DNA from: CAYZBF01 sp964476585
Lineage (GTDB): Bacteria > Hydrothermota > UBA3072
Assembly (NCBI GenBank): GCA_964476585.1
Contig: CAYZBF010000043.1
Coordinates: forward strand, 1-9,014
Direction of reading: 5' to 3'
Length of the DNA stretch: 9,014 nt
Made by a program: the position numbers and the translations under genes. The notes under the pieces were generated by a model, which had not been told where the DNA came from, searched no databases, and was given only the letters and a program-made list of their open reading frames with translations. Below are positions 1 to 5,368 of the stretch, one piece after another; positions within the stretch are counted from its first letter, which is position 1; every line of letters begins with the position of its first letter.

Positions 1-1
1 A

Positions 2-112
2 ATTAGTTCAGATGAAGCAAGATCAATGACTTATGATGTATTTAGTGGATTAGGCTCAAAAGAGTCAAAGCAGAATAGAATTGTTGCAATTAAGTTTATA
101 GAATCAGAATAG
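2..112 (+). CDS. C-terminal end of an unidentified protein (5' partial)
   Basis: An open frame enters from the left edge and gives 36 residues before a TAG stop, ending RIVAIKFIESE. No start lies in the window and the fragment is too short for me to recognise a family. It lies directly upstream of the first terminator hairpin (134-167) on the same strand, as expected for the last gene of the preceding transcription unit. The other two frames are closed early here, and this frame is the only one that runs cleanly up to the terminator, so a real gene end is likely. Confidence 0.55.
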   Translation: MSSDEARSMTYDVFSGLGSKESKQNRIVAIKFIESE

Positions 113-133
113 CTAACAAAACTTCTAAAGATA

Positions 134-167
134 GGTGAGATGTTCATTTTGAATGTCTCCCTTTTTT
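134..167 (+). terminator. Intrinsic terminator, module copy 1 (divergent)
   Basis: The left arm GGTGAGATGTTCA and right arm TGAATGTCTCCC pair around a TTT loop, with one bulged T and two G-U pairs, followed by six T. The hairpin differs from the other five copies, but the sequence to its right (TTTTTTATTGACAAATAAGGG) matches them. It terminates the partial gene at the left edge. Confidence 0.8.
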
Positions 168-168
168 A

Positions 169-197
169 TTGACAAATAAGGGATTTTCAGATATTTT
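169..197 (+). promoter_or_regulatory. Sigma-70-type promoter, module copy 1
   Basis: TTGACA (169-174), 17-base spacer, TATTTT (192-197). A Shine-Dalgarno site ATGGAGGTG (203-211) follows at once, so the predicted transcript starts practically at the ribosome binding site. It drives the short leader frame at 215 and probably the lipoprotein gene at 300. Confidence 0.65.
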
Positions 198-214
198 TTT
201 AAATGGAGGTGTGA

Positions 215-280
215 GTGTTTTTTTATTTTATGATTTATATAATAGAAAAAGTGAGAAGATTAGAAGCACCGACCCTATAA
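215..280 (+). pseudogene. Short leader frame or 5' remnant of a lost gene (21 codons)
   Basis: A GTG codon follows the module's Shine-Dalgarno site and opens a 21-residue hydrophobic-then-basic frame (begins MFFYFMIYIIEKV, ends LEAPTL). Its last codons are read from a stretch resembling the end of the REP-like repeats (GCACCGACCC), so it may be the start of a gene cut by such an element. It could also be a translated leader for the lipoprotein gene 20 bases downstream. No family is recognised. Confidence 0.3.
266..275 (+). repeat. Possible REP/MITE end fragment
   Basis: GCACCGACCC resembles GCACCGTCCC found at the right end of the hairpin repeat at 2861-2907 and again at 2988-2998. Only ten bases support it, so chance is possible. 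Confidence 0.35.
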
Positions 281-299
281 TCATATAAAAGGAGGTGTA

Positions 300-746
300 A
301 TGAGGATCAGATTAAATAGAGTGTTTATATCAATTCTTCTTTTACTCTTCGTGAATTGTGGTCTTTTTGAATCTCTACCGGCAGTTAGAATCTTAAAACC
401 TAAAAAAGGAGAAACACTTATAAAAGGTGAAGCTTTCCAGGTAAAGGCTGAAATTGACGTTGATTTCAAAATAAAAGAATTAAGAGTAGGACTTTGGGAT
501 GTGGTGAAGCATTATGATACCATATTAGATGAAGAAATTGAGTATGATACCACACTATGGGTATATTCTTTCACATATGAAGAAGCAGACTTTCTGCGTG
601 AGTTCACGATAGAAAAAGAATTAACTGTTCCAACTAATGCTCCTGTTGGTGATAACTATAGACTGGACGTCGGAGTCCATGCTTTGGAAGAAGGGTATGG
701 ATTAGGTTATTCTCTGCTAGTTCGTGTTCATTCTCCCAATGATTAA
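300..746 (+). CDS. Small predicted lipoprotein with an Ig-like domain
   Basis: A 148-residue protein. ATG follows AAAAGGAGGTGTA, a strong ribosome binding site resembling the end of the repeat module. Residues 1-19 form a signal peptide (RIRLNR then a leucine-rich core) ending FVNC, so Cys20 is the likely lipidated residue; Asn just before the Cys is unusual for a lipobox. The mature part (about 25-148) alternates hydrophobic and polar residues as in a single beta-sandwich: it opens VRILKPKKGETLIKGE, has an aspartate-rich centre, and ends with PTNAPVGDNYRLDVGVHA, a pattern seen in Ig-like lipoprotein domains such as DUF4625-type proteins. No catalytic residues are evident. It probably sits anchored in the outer envelope and binds a protein or carbohydrate; that role is inference. 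Confidence 0.85.
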   Translation: MRIRLNRVFISILLLLFVNCGLFESLPAVRILKPKKGETLIKGEAFQVKAEIDVDFKIKELRVGLWDVVKHYDTILDEEIEYDTTLWVYSFTYEEADFLREFTIEKELTVPTNAPVGDNYRLDVGVHALEEGYGLGYSLLVRVHSPND

Positions 747-758
747 GTGGTGAGGCTA

Positions 759-784
759 ACTCAACAAACTCTGGGTCGAGTTTT
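759..784 (+). terminator. Weak candidate terminator after the lipoprotein gene
   Basis: ACTCAAC and GTCGAGT can pair with one mismatch around a nine-base loop, followed by TTTT. The stem is AT-rich and short, so this is tentative; the strong hairpin at 1012 could serve instead. Confidence 0.3.
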
Positions 785-1010
785 CAGGGTATTTAGAGAT
801 GGCTTTTAATCTGTAACTGTATTCGAGTTGATTTAATATGATAGTAGGGGTTAAAAAGATATCTAATATTGAGATTCGACCCTAATAATTTTGATATAGA
901 CAGAAAGGAAAAATAGCAGGTGGATGGTATGGTTACAATGTAGAGCGGATAGAAATTTTTAGAAAACTGAATATTGAGTAGTTTATAATTGCAACGAAAA
1001 ACTACACAAA
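785..1010 (+). other. Intergenic stretch without a recognisable gene
   Basis: No frame with a start and ribosome binding site is visible. One short startless frame runs to a TAG near 980 (includes AGGWYGYNVERIEIF), possibly a decayed gene end, but nothing confirms it. The stretch ends at the module copy 2 hairpin. Confidence 0.4.
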
Positions 1011-1011
1011 A

Positions 1012-1034
1012 GGGGAGAGCAATCTCCCCTTTTT
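1012..1034 (+). terminator. Intrinsic terminator, module copy 2
   Basis: GGGGAGA-GCAA-TCTCCCC followed by TTTTT: a perfect 7-bp stem closed by a GNRA-type tetraloop. Ends unit 1. Confidence 0.9.
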
Positions 1035-1035
1035 A

Positions 1036-1063
1036 TTGACAAATAAGGGGTTTAAGTTATTCT
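1036..1063 (+). promoter_or_regulatory. Sigma-70-type promoter, module copy 2
   Basis: TTGACA (1036-1041), 16-base spacer, TATTCT (1058-1063). AAAAGGAGAG (1067-1076) follows, but the codon at the aligned start position (1081) is ATA, so the frame it serves seems inactive. Transcripts may continue into the protease gene at 1323. Confidence 0.65.
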
Positions 1064-1080
1064 TTCAAAAGGAGAGTGTT

Positions 1081-1209
1081 ATAAAGAAAGTTATATATAA
1101 AAGAGCAAAAGAAAGAAGAGATGATAGTGATAATGTCACAGAGCTTGCCCCATGGAATGATTATATATTCCATAAGGGGTCAAGCAGCGTCCCCATTATA
1201 TATACTTGA
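1081..1209 (+). pseudogene. Inactive 5' gene remnant cut by a REP-like element
   Basis: A frame of 42 codons begins with ATA exactly where the repeat module places the start codon, reads KKVIYKRAKERRDDSDN, and then runs into the palindromic repeat at 1144-1194 before a TGA. This looks like the beginning of a lost gene: its start has changed from ATG to ATA (or uses ATA) and its body is replaced by the hairpin element. No family is recognisable from so few residues. Confidence 0.4.
1144..1194. repeat. REP/MITE-like palindrome R1
   Basis: CTTG-CCCC-ATGGAAT (1144-1158) pairs with ATTCCAT-GGGG-CAAG (1167-1184) with small bulges, loop GATTATAT. It is followed by AGCGTCCCC, comparable to CACCGTCCC beside copy R4. 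Hairpins with a conserved C/G-rich foot are typical of REP elements mobilised by IS200/IS605-type (Y1, RAYT) transposases; no transposase lies in this window. Confidence 0.65.
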
Positions 1210-1233
1210 CAGGTAATGATATGTGCTTAAATA
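1206..1233 (+). promoter_or_regulatory. Weak candidate promoter for the protease gene
   Basis: A perfect TTGACA (1206-1211) is followed after 16 bases by TAAATA (1228-1233), a poor -10. The leader to the ATG at 1323 would be about 80 bases. Confidence 0.25.
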
Positions 1234-1322
1234 TTGGTGTTGATTTGTATTATATGAGTTAATGTCTAAAGATATCTTGAGGGTAGATTTAAATGATTAA
1301 ACAATAATAAAAGGAGGTAAAT

Positions 1323-2330
1323 ATGAATGATGATTTGGATAAAATAAGAAAAGTCCTTGAAGATAATCGAGATAAACTACTCACGCGAGCAAATGTAGTT
1401 GCAGTGGGGATAGGTTATAAAACCATAAAAGGAGAAGAAACCTCGACTCTTGCCATCATTTGTTCGGTAGTAAAGAAATTACCTAATGCTCAATTATCTC
1501 CCAAAGACATAATTCCTTCAACTATAAATGATACCCCTACAGATGTAATAGAGACAGGAGTAATCCGAGCAATGAAATCAAGAACAGATAAATGGCGTCC
1601 TGCTCCCGGGGGAGTAAGTATCGGACATGTAGATATTACTGCTGGAACTCTGGGCTGTCTGGCGAAGAAAGATGGACAGATCATGATTCTTTCAAATAAT
1701 CATGTGCTGGCGAATAGCAATGATGCCGAAGTTGGTGATCCTATTTTACAACCTGGCCCATATGATGGTGGCAGGTTTCCAGTAGATCACATTGCCAACC
1801 TATATGAATTTGTGCCAATTGACTTTACTGGAGGTGATGGTAATGGGGGTGCTTGTTCCATTGCTCGTGGAATAACTTCTTTACTGAATGGTATAGCCAA
1901 AATAATTGGGAGCAAGACGCGATTACAGGTAATTAATATTTGTTCAGGGGATAATCTTGTGGATGCTGCTATTGCACGTCCTCTTGATGAGAATGATGTC
2001 ACCGCTGAAATTCTTGAGATTGGATTGATTGCTGGTTTAATTCAGGGTAAATTAGGTATGAATGTTAAGAAAAGCGGTCGGACTACTGCAATAACAACAG
2101 GTAGAATTACACAGGTAAATGTCACAGTAAATGTCCAATATGGCTCTGGACGTATAGCTCGTTTTGTCGACCAACTTATGACTGGACCAATGTCTCAGGG
2201 TGGAGATAGTGGTTCAGCACTATTAGATAATAACAATAATCTTGCAGGGCTTCTTTTTGCCGGGAGTGATACTACTACAATTTTCAATAGAATTGAGAAT
2301 GTTTTTTCCGCTCTTGGGGTAAATTTATAA
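1323..2330 (+). CDS. Trypsin-like serine protease (PA clan) without signal peptide
   Basis: A 335-residue protein; ATG follows AAAAGGAGGTAAAT. The chymotrypsin-fold triad is visible: His127 in LSNNHVLAN, Asp214 in NLVDAAIARP, Ser296 in QGGDSGSAL with the usual oxyanion-hole glycines. An N-terminal region of about 90 residues (VVAVGIGYK, then a conserved IPSTINDTPTDVIETG) precedes the protease domain, as in a widespread bacterial trypsin-like family that also resembles plant NAL1 proteins; the domain order and spacing fit that family. There is no signal peptide or membrane segment, so it is probably cytoplasmic or leaves by a non-Sec route. Substrates are unknown. It is the only intact plus-strand gene of its unit and is flanked by repeat elements. 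Confidence 0.9.
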   Translation: MNDDLDKIRKVLEDNRDKLLTRANVVAVGIGYKTIKGEETSTLAIICSVVKKLPNAQLSPKDIIPSTINDTPTDVIETGVIRAMKSRTDKWRPAPGGVSIGHVDITAGTLGCLAKKDGQIMILSNNHVLANSNDAEVGDPILQPGPYDGGRFPVDHIANLYEFVPIDFTGGDGNGGACSIARGITSLLNGIAKIIGSKTRLQVINICSGDNLVDAAIARPLDENDVTAEILEIGLIAGLIQGKLGMNVKKSGRTTAITTGRITQVNVTVNVQYGSGRIARFVDQLMTGPMSQGGDSGSALLDNNNNLAGLLFAGSDTTTIFNRIENVFSALGVNL

Positions 2331-2486
2331 TTCATTAATTACTATTTGCTAACATTTAAAAGCCGAATTTGAAAAATTGTAGGAAGAATACGATAAAGAT
2401 AATACACGGGAGCGTAAAATTATAAATCAATTAACTTAAAAGTATTGTCCATCTCCAGAGGGCAAGTCCCATTTTTTCTGTAAAAT
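2331..2486 (+). other. Intergenic stretch after the protease gene
   Basis: No frame with a ribosome binding site, no strong hairpin terminator and no copy of the repeats is seen. The plus-strand protease transcript and the minus-strand gene that ends at 2487 converge here without an obvious terminator. Confidence 0.4.
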
Positions 2487-2627
2487 TCATTGAGCCACCA
2501 ATTCCTCATTTAACTTAGATCCTTCCTTTACCTCCTTTAGTCCTTCCATAAATTCTTCTTCTTTTTTAAAACTGGTCTTCTCCACCCTCTTCGCATTCTT
2601 CCCGTTTTTTGAGATTATAATCGGCAT
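2487..2627 (-). CDS. Small or truncated protein, N-terminus like a PD-(D/E)XK-type family
   Basis: Read on the minus strand, ATG (2627-2625) follows TAGGAGGTGGTAG and opens 46 codons to TGA (2489-2487). The protein starts MPIIISKNGKNAKRVEKTS and continues KKEEEF, then a charged helical tail ending NEELVAQ. The opening resembles the N-terminus of a larger family of predicted nuclease-like proteins (KNGKNA...E...F..E), but the body and catalytic motifs are missing; that resemblance is from memory. It has a good promoter at 2666-2694 and is the only minus-strand gene here. It may be a decayed N-terminal remnant that still has its expression signals, or a genuine short protein. Confidence 0.55.
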   Translation of the reverse strand: MPIIISKNGKNAKRVEKTSFKKEEEFMEGLKEVKEGSKLNEELVAQ

Positions 2628-2665
2628 CTACCACCTCCTAAAGTCTGAATTCATTTATTAATAAT

Positions 2666-2694
2666 ATCTTAGTTTAAAAATCTAGAATAGTCAA
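2666..2694 (-). promoter_or_regulatory. Promoter of the minus-strand small gene
   Basis: On the minus strand: TTGACT (2694-2689), 17-base spacer, TAAGAT (2671-2666). The predicted start of transcription near 2659 gives a leader of about 32 bases containing AGGAGGT. Hexamers, spacing and Shine-Dalgarno site agree, which supports the small frame as expressed. Confidence 0.6.
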
Positions 2695-2750
2695 GAATAT
2701 GCTAATTAACAAGTGAATTAAAATTTAATGGAATTAAAAATGTCAAAAAG

Positions 2751-2786
2751 CCTGCCCCATGAAGTGAGTATCTACTTCATAATGGG
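2751..2786. repeat. REP/MITE-like palindrome R2
   Basis: CCC-ATGAAGT (2756-2765) pairs with ACTTCAT-GGG (2774-2786) around GAGTATCT, with AAT bulged. Preceded by CCTG, as in the CTTGCCCC foot of the other copies. Confidence 0.6.
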
Positions 2787-2794
2787 TTTACCCC

Positions 2795-2862
2795 GCTTGC
2801 CCCATGAAATATATAATTATTTCATTCGGGTGAAATGAGGAACTATTTAACTGGGGTCAAGC
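2795..2862. repeat. REP/MITE-like palindrome R3 (with an internal extension)
   Basis: GCTTGCCCCATGAAAT starts it; ATTTCAT (2819-2825) closes the inner stem and GGGGTCAAGC (2853-2862) closes the outer foot. About 25 extra bases sit between inner and outer arms, so this copy is extended or partly duplicated. Confidence 0.55.
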
Positions 2863-2907
2863 TTGCCCCGTGGAATGGCTCACTATTCCACATGGGGCAC
2901 CGTCCCT
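2861..2907. repeat. REP/MITE-like palindrome R4
   Basis: CCCC-GTGGAAT (2866-2876) pairs with ATTCCAC-AT-GGGG (2885-2897), loop GGCTCACT; then CACCGTCCCT. It shares GC with the end of R3, so the two are tandem. This is the best-preserved copy and defines the GCTTGCCCC...GGGGCACCGTCCC pattern. Confidence 0.65.
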
Positions 2908-2987
2908 ATTGTCTTTCGTCTCTTGGGCAACTCTACCAAAAAACAAGGAGAGAATGAGAGGAGTGGATGGAAAAGTCAAAAATTAAA

Positions 2988-2998
2988 GCACCGTCCCC
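2988..2998. repeat. REP/MITE end fragment R5
   Basis: GCACCGTCCCC repeats the right end of R4 about 90 bases downstream without a hairpin. The interval 2908-2987 may therefore be part of a larger element bounded by two such ends. Confidence 0.4.
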
Positions 2999-3000
2999 AA

Positions 3001-3108
3001 AGCACAAGTACAAAATACATAGAACAAGATATAAAACAAAGTTTAAAAAGAATTGCAAGTTTATCTTACGAAACTGCAGAACTGATAAAAGAAATTATTT
3101 TTGAATAA
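3001..3108 (+). pseudogene. Possible 3' remnant of a lost gene
   Basis: The last 35 codons of an open frame ending TAA at 3106-3108, just before terminator copy 3, read STSTKYIEQDIKQ and then a helical stretch ending AELIKEIIFE. Upstream the same frame runs through REP-like sequence and has no credible start, so only this 3' part could be real coding sequence, perhaps the end of a gene removed by the repeats. No family recognised; it may equally be noncoding. Confidence 0.2.
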
Positions 3109-3128
3109 AATACAATTTAATTACAATA

Positions 3129-3151
3129 GAGGAGAGCAATCTCCTCTTTTT
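3129..3151 (+). terminator. Intrinsic terminator, module copy 3 (compensated stem)
   Basis: GAGGAGA-GCAA-TCTCCTC then TTTTT. Relative to the common stem, the second base is A instead of G and its partner is T instead of C: a paired change that keeps the stem intact, with the GCAA loop unchanged. Confidence 0.9.
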
Positions 3152-3152
3152 A

Positions 3153-3181
3153 TTGACAAAGAAGGGGACTTGAGTTATTCT
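3153..3181 (+). promoter_or_regulatory. Sigma-70-type promoter, module copy 3
   Basis: TTGACA (3153-3158), 17-base spacer, TATTCT (3176-3181), then AAGGAAGTG and ATG at 3200. Predicted leader is about a dozen bases. It drives the winged-helix and RelA/SpoT genes. Confidence 0.7.
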
Positions 3182-3199
3182 TTAAGAAGGAAGTGAAAA

Positions 3200-3934
3200 A
3201 TGAATACAATAGAAGAAATTATAAAGAAACGTTTTAAGTTTCTTTATAAATTGTATGAATTATCAGATGGGGATGAAAGATATTTTCGTGATATGTATGA
3301 AATTGGGAAAGAATTAAATTATGATGAAAAATTAGTGTATTTAATCACACAATATCTTGGTAGAGAAAATTTGATAAAAAACGTTGGATCTAGTAAAATA
3401 GGAATTACTCATTGGGGTATTCGTGAAGTAGAAGATGCTGTTTCATATCCTAACGAGGATACTGAACACTTTCCAGGAAATATTATATCTATTGGTACAA
3501 TGATACATTCACAAATTCAACAATCAAGTAATAAAACTTCAAAAAGAATAACAAATACTAATAATTTATCTGAGTTTAATTATATTACTATAAGTGATAG
3601 TGTAATTGGCTCATTAAATTTGGGAGAGATTAAGAAAATTGACGTATCAATGGCTGTTTTTAAAAAGTCAGATAATGAGGAAATTATAAAACCGTTAAAA
3701 GAATTAACTGAAGCAATAATAAATGAGAAGGAATTAGATAGAGAATTAAGAAATGAAATTCTTGAACAATTGTCTTTTTTATCTATACAAGCAAATCTAC
3801 AAAAAGAGCAAAGAGTAAAAAAGGGAATCATAAAGCTTATATTCGATAGAATTAAAACAGTTATATCTACAATCCCTGCTTTAATTTCCTTATGGGATAA
3901 ATTACAACCATTATTTGATAAATTTTTCTCTTAA
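3200..3934 (+). CDS. Winged-helix-like protein, partner of the RelA/SpoT-domain gene
   Basis: A 244-residue protein; ATG follows GAAGGAAGTGAAAA, as the module predicts. Residues about 10-92 look like a winged-helix domain: helices, then KIGITHWGIREVEDA and a PNEDTEHFP wing, a motif I know from uncharacterised bacterial proteins. A middle segment has two related stretches, NIISIGTMIHSQIQQ (94-108) and NYITISDSVIGSLNLGEI (127-144). The C-terminal part (156-244) is helical and charged, with a short hydrophobic stretch (222-232) that may be amphipathic rather than membrane-spanning. No enzyme motif is seen. It precedes the pyrophosphokinase gene by 43 bases under one promoter, so it is a candidate sensor, regulator or antitoxin for that enzyme. 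That role is inferred from context only. Confidence 0.85.
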   Translation: MNTIEEIIKKRFKFLYKLYELSDGDERYFRDMYEIGKELNYDEKLVYLITQYLGRENLIKNVGSSKIGITHWGIREVEDAVSYPNEDTEHFPGNIISIGTMIHSQIQQSSNKTSKRITNTNNLSEFNYITISDSVIGSLNLGEIKKIDVSMAVFKKSDNEEIIKPLKELTEAIINEKELDRELRNEILEQLSFLSIQANLQKEQRVKKGIIKLIFDRIKTVISTIPALISLWDKLQPLFDKFFS

Positions 3935-3944
3935 TTTTTATCCC

Positions 3945-3972
3945 ACAATAGTGGAGAGCTTTAAAAAGGAAG
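3945..3972 (+). repeat. Vestigial, internally deleted copy of the terminator-promoter module
   Basis: ACAATAGTGGAGAGC (3945-3959) matches 3123-3137 at 14 of 15 bases, and TTTAAAAAGGAAG (3960-3972) matches 3181-3193 at 12 of 13. The 43 bases between these blocks in copy 3 (loop, right stem arm, T-tract, -35 and most of the -10) are absent. What remains serves as the ribosome binding region of the gene at 3978, so the deletion would have joined two units into one operon. Confidence 0.6.
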
Positions 3973-3977
3973 AATAA

Positions 3978-5099
3978 ATGGCATATGGTAAAATTTTGTA
4001 TGAAGCAGTAGAATGGTATAAAAAGAATAAGTCAACTTACGAAAGTTTGTCTAATAAAGTAGAGAAACTAATTAAAGAACTTCTAAATAATGAACAGACT
4101 ACATATCATAGTATTATTAGTAGAACTAAATCTATAGAAAGCTTTAGAAATAAAGCTGAAGACCATAAGTACACAGCTCCAAAAGACCAAATTAAGGATT
4201 TATCCGGTATCAGAATTATTGCATATGTAGAAAGTGATGTAGAAAAAATATGTACTTTAATTGAAAAATCATTTAAGTTTTATCCCGAAAATAGTTCTGA
4301 TAAATCTAAAGATCTTGGGATAGATAAGGTAGGTTATAGAGCAGTTCATTATGTTTGTGAATTTACAAAAGATAGGTGTTCTTTACCAGAATTTAAAAAT
4401 TTTAAAGATATATGTTTTGAAATACAAGTAAGAACTATATTACAGCATGCATGGGCTGAAATAGATCATGATAGAAATTATAAATTTCAAGGTATTTTAC
4501 CTGAACATATAAAAAGAAGATCCGCTATTTTATCAGGGGTATTAGAACTAGCTGATAGAGAATTTGACAGATTATCCCATGAGATTGATGAATATGCTAA
4601 AAATGTTTCTGAGAATACAAAGAAAGGTTATTTTTTAAATATTAAAATCAATACTACTTCATTACGAGAATATATGAACATAAGATTTAAAGAAGAAATT
4701 AACAAAGGTTTATTTAATCCTTCTTTTGGGTCTTCTGGTCCTAATGGGATGCAAGAAGAGATAATTCAAGAATTAAAAAATTTTGGTATAACTACTTTAG
4801 ATGAATTAGATAAAATTATTCCAGATGATATTAGTGATATGTTAAATGAATACAAAAAGAGAAAAGAGAATGTTCCTGAATATATTGAAAAATATTATGA
4901 AAATTTTACTGGTATATTAGAGACATTTATGATGATTGAGGATTTAGAAAGATATCTTGAGAATTGTTGGAATTATCGCTGGAAATATATTGAAGATTTA
5001 GTCGTTCATTTCATATCTGTGTATAACAATATACCTACTTCTGAAGTTTTGAAAATAATTTCAAAATATGATTTTATTGAAGTAATACCATATTTCTAA
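3978..5099 (+). CDS. RelA/SpoT-domain nucleotide pyrophosphokinase (toxSAS/CapRel-like candidate)
   Basis: A 373-residue protein; ATG follows AAAAAGGAAGAATAA. The synthetase domain spans about 20-215: SRTKSIESFRNK (48-59, ATP-binding basic residues), IKDLSGIRII (72-81, with catalytic Asp74), GYRAVHY (119-125, guanine-stacking Tyr and basic residues), and FEIQVRTILQHAW (147-159, catalytic Glu148 and Gln-Val-Arg-Thr). There is no HD hydrolase domain, so it can only synthesise. A helical extension of about 155 residues (with LKNFGITTLDELDKIIP) follows; it is not the TGS/ACT region of long RelA proteins. Members of this group make (p)ppGpp or (p)ppApp, or pyrophosphorylate tRNA as toxins in toxin-antitoxin and anti-phage systems. 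Pairing with the winged-helix gene suggests such a system; the product made here cannot be told from sequence. Confidence 0.88.
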   Translation: MAYGKILYEAVEWYKKNKSTYESLSNKVEKLIKELLNNEQTTYHSIISRTKSIESFRNKAEDHKYTAPKDQIKDLSGIRIIAYVESDVEKICTLIEKSFKFYPENSSDKSKDLGIDKVGYRAVHYVCEFTKDRCSLPEFKNFKDICFEIQVRTILQHAWAEIDHDRNYKFQGILPEHIKRRSAILSGVLELADREFDRLSHEIDEYAKNVSENTKKGYFLNIKINTTSLREYMNIRFKEEINKGLFNPSFGSSGPNGMQEEIIQELKNFGITTLDELDKIIPDDISDMLNEYKKRKENVPEYIEKYYENFTGILETFMMIEDLERYLENCWNYRWKYIEDLVVHFISVYNNIPTSEVLKIISKYDFIEVIPYF

Positions 5100-5135
5100 A
5101 ATTTTAAAATATAGAATTCATTTAGTTTTCTTCAT

Positions 5136-5200
5136 CCTTTCCTTAATTTTCCCATAATTTTAAACACAAACCTCTATAAACCTTCTTTTATCTTAGCATA
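5136..5200 (+). repeat. Extended left flank of module copy 4
   Basis: This 65-base AT-rich stretch aligns with 7672-7737 at roughly 80 percent identity with one gap (shared blocks include CCTTTCCTTAATTTT, CTATAAAC, TTCTTTT and TCTTAG). Copies 4 and 6 thus share about 120 bases or more, beyond the terminator-promoter core. It contains no gene. Confidence 0.7.
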
Positions 5201-5223
5201 GGGGAGAGCAATCTCCCCTTTTT
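5201..5223 (+). terminator. Intrinsic terminator, module copy 4
   Basis: GGGGAGA-GCAA-TCTCCCC followed by TTTTT, identical to copy 2. Ends the winged-helix/RelA-SpoT unit. Confidence 0.9.
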
Positions 5224-5224
5224 A

Positions 5225-5253
5225 TTGACAAATAAGAGGTTTTGAGAATTACT
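5225..5253 (+). promoter_or_regulatory. Degenerate promoter, module copy 4
   Basis: TTGACA (5225-5230) is kept, but at 17 bases the -10 reads ATTACT rather than TATTCT/TATTTT. The region after AAAAAAGGTG holds no start codon and soon meets TAG. The copy's promoter half looks decayed; the next gene has its own promoter at 5331. Confidence 0.4.
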
Positions 5254-5330
5254 TTTAAAAAAGGTGATTACATAGGATTTATAGTATTCATCAATAATTG
5301 AAAGTCATCCACTTACATTCCGTTGTATTC

Positions 5331-5359
5331 TTGACACATTGAAATAAATTAAGTATAGT
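5331..5359 (+). promoter_or_regulatory. Strong promoter of the MNT/HEPN pair, near-leaderless
   Basis: TTGACA (5331-5336), 17-base spacer, TATAGT (5354-5359): near-consensus. Transcription should start around 5366, two or three bases before the ATG at 5369. No Shine-Dalgarno site precedes that ATG, which fits leaderless or near-leaderless translation. Confidence 0.75.
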
Positions 5360-5368
5360 GTTAATACA

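Noticed and set aside
281..469. Minus-strand frame opposite the lipoprotein gene
   Set aside because: Shadow of the plus-strand gene; no ribosome binding site or recognisable protein.
1490..2002. Minus-strand frames within the protease gene
   Set aside because: They overlap a gene with a clear catalytic triad and have no ribosome binding site.
2863..3000. Start of an 81-codon plus-strand frame
   Set aside because: Its TTG start and first codons lie in the REP-like hairpin R4 with no ribosome binding site; only the last 35 codons could be a gene remnant.
3580..3831. Minus-strand frame inside the winged-helix gene
   Set aside because: Antisense shadow of an AT-rich gene with no start signals.
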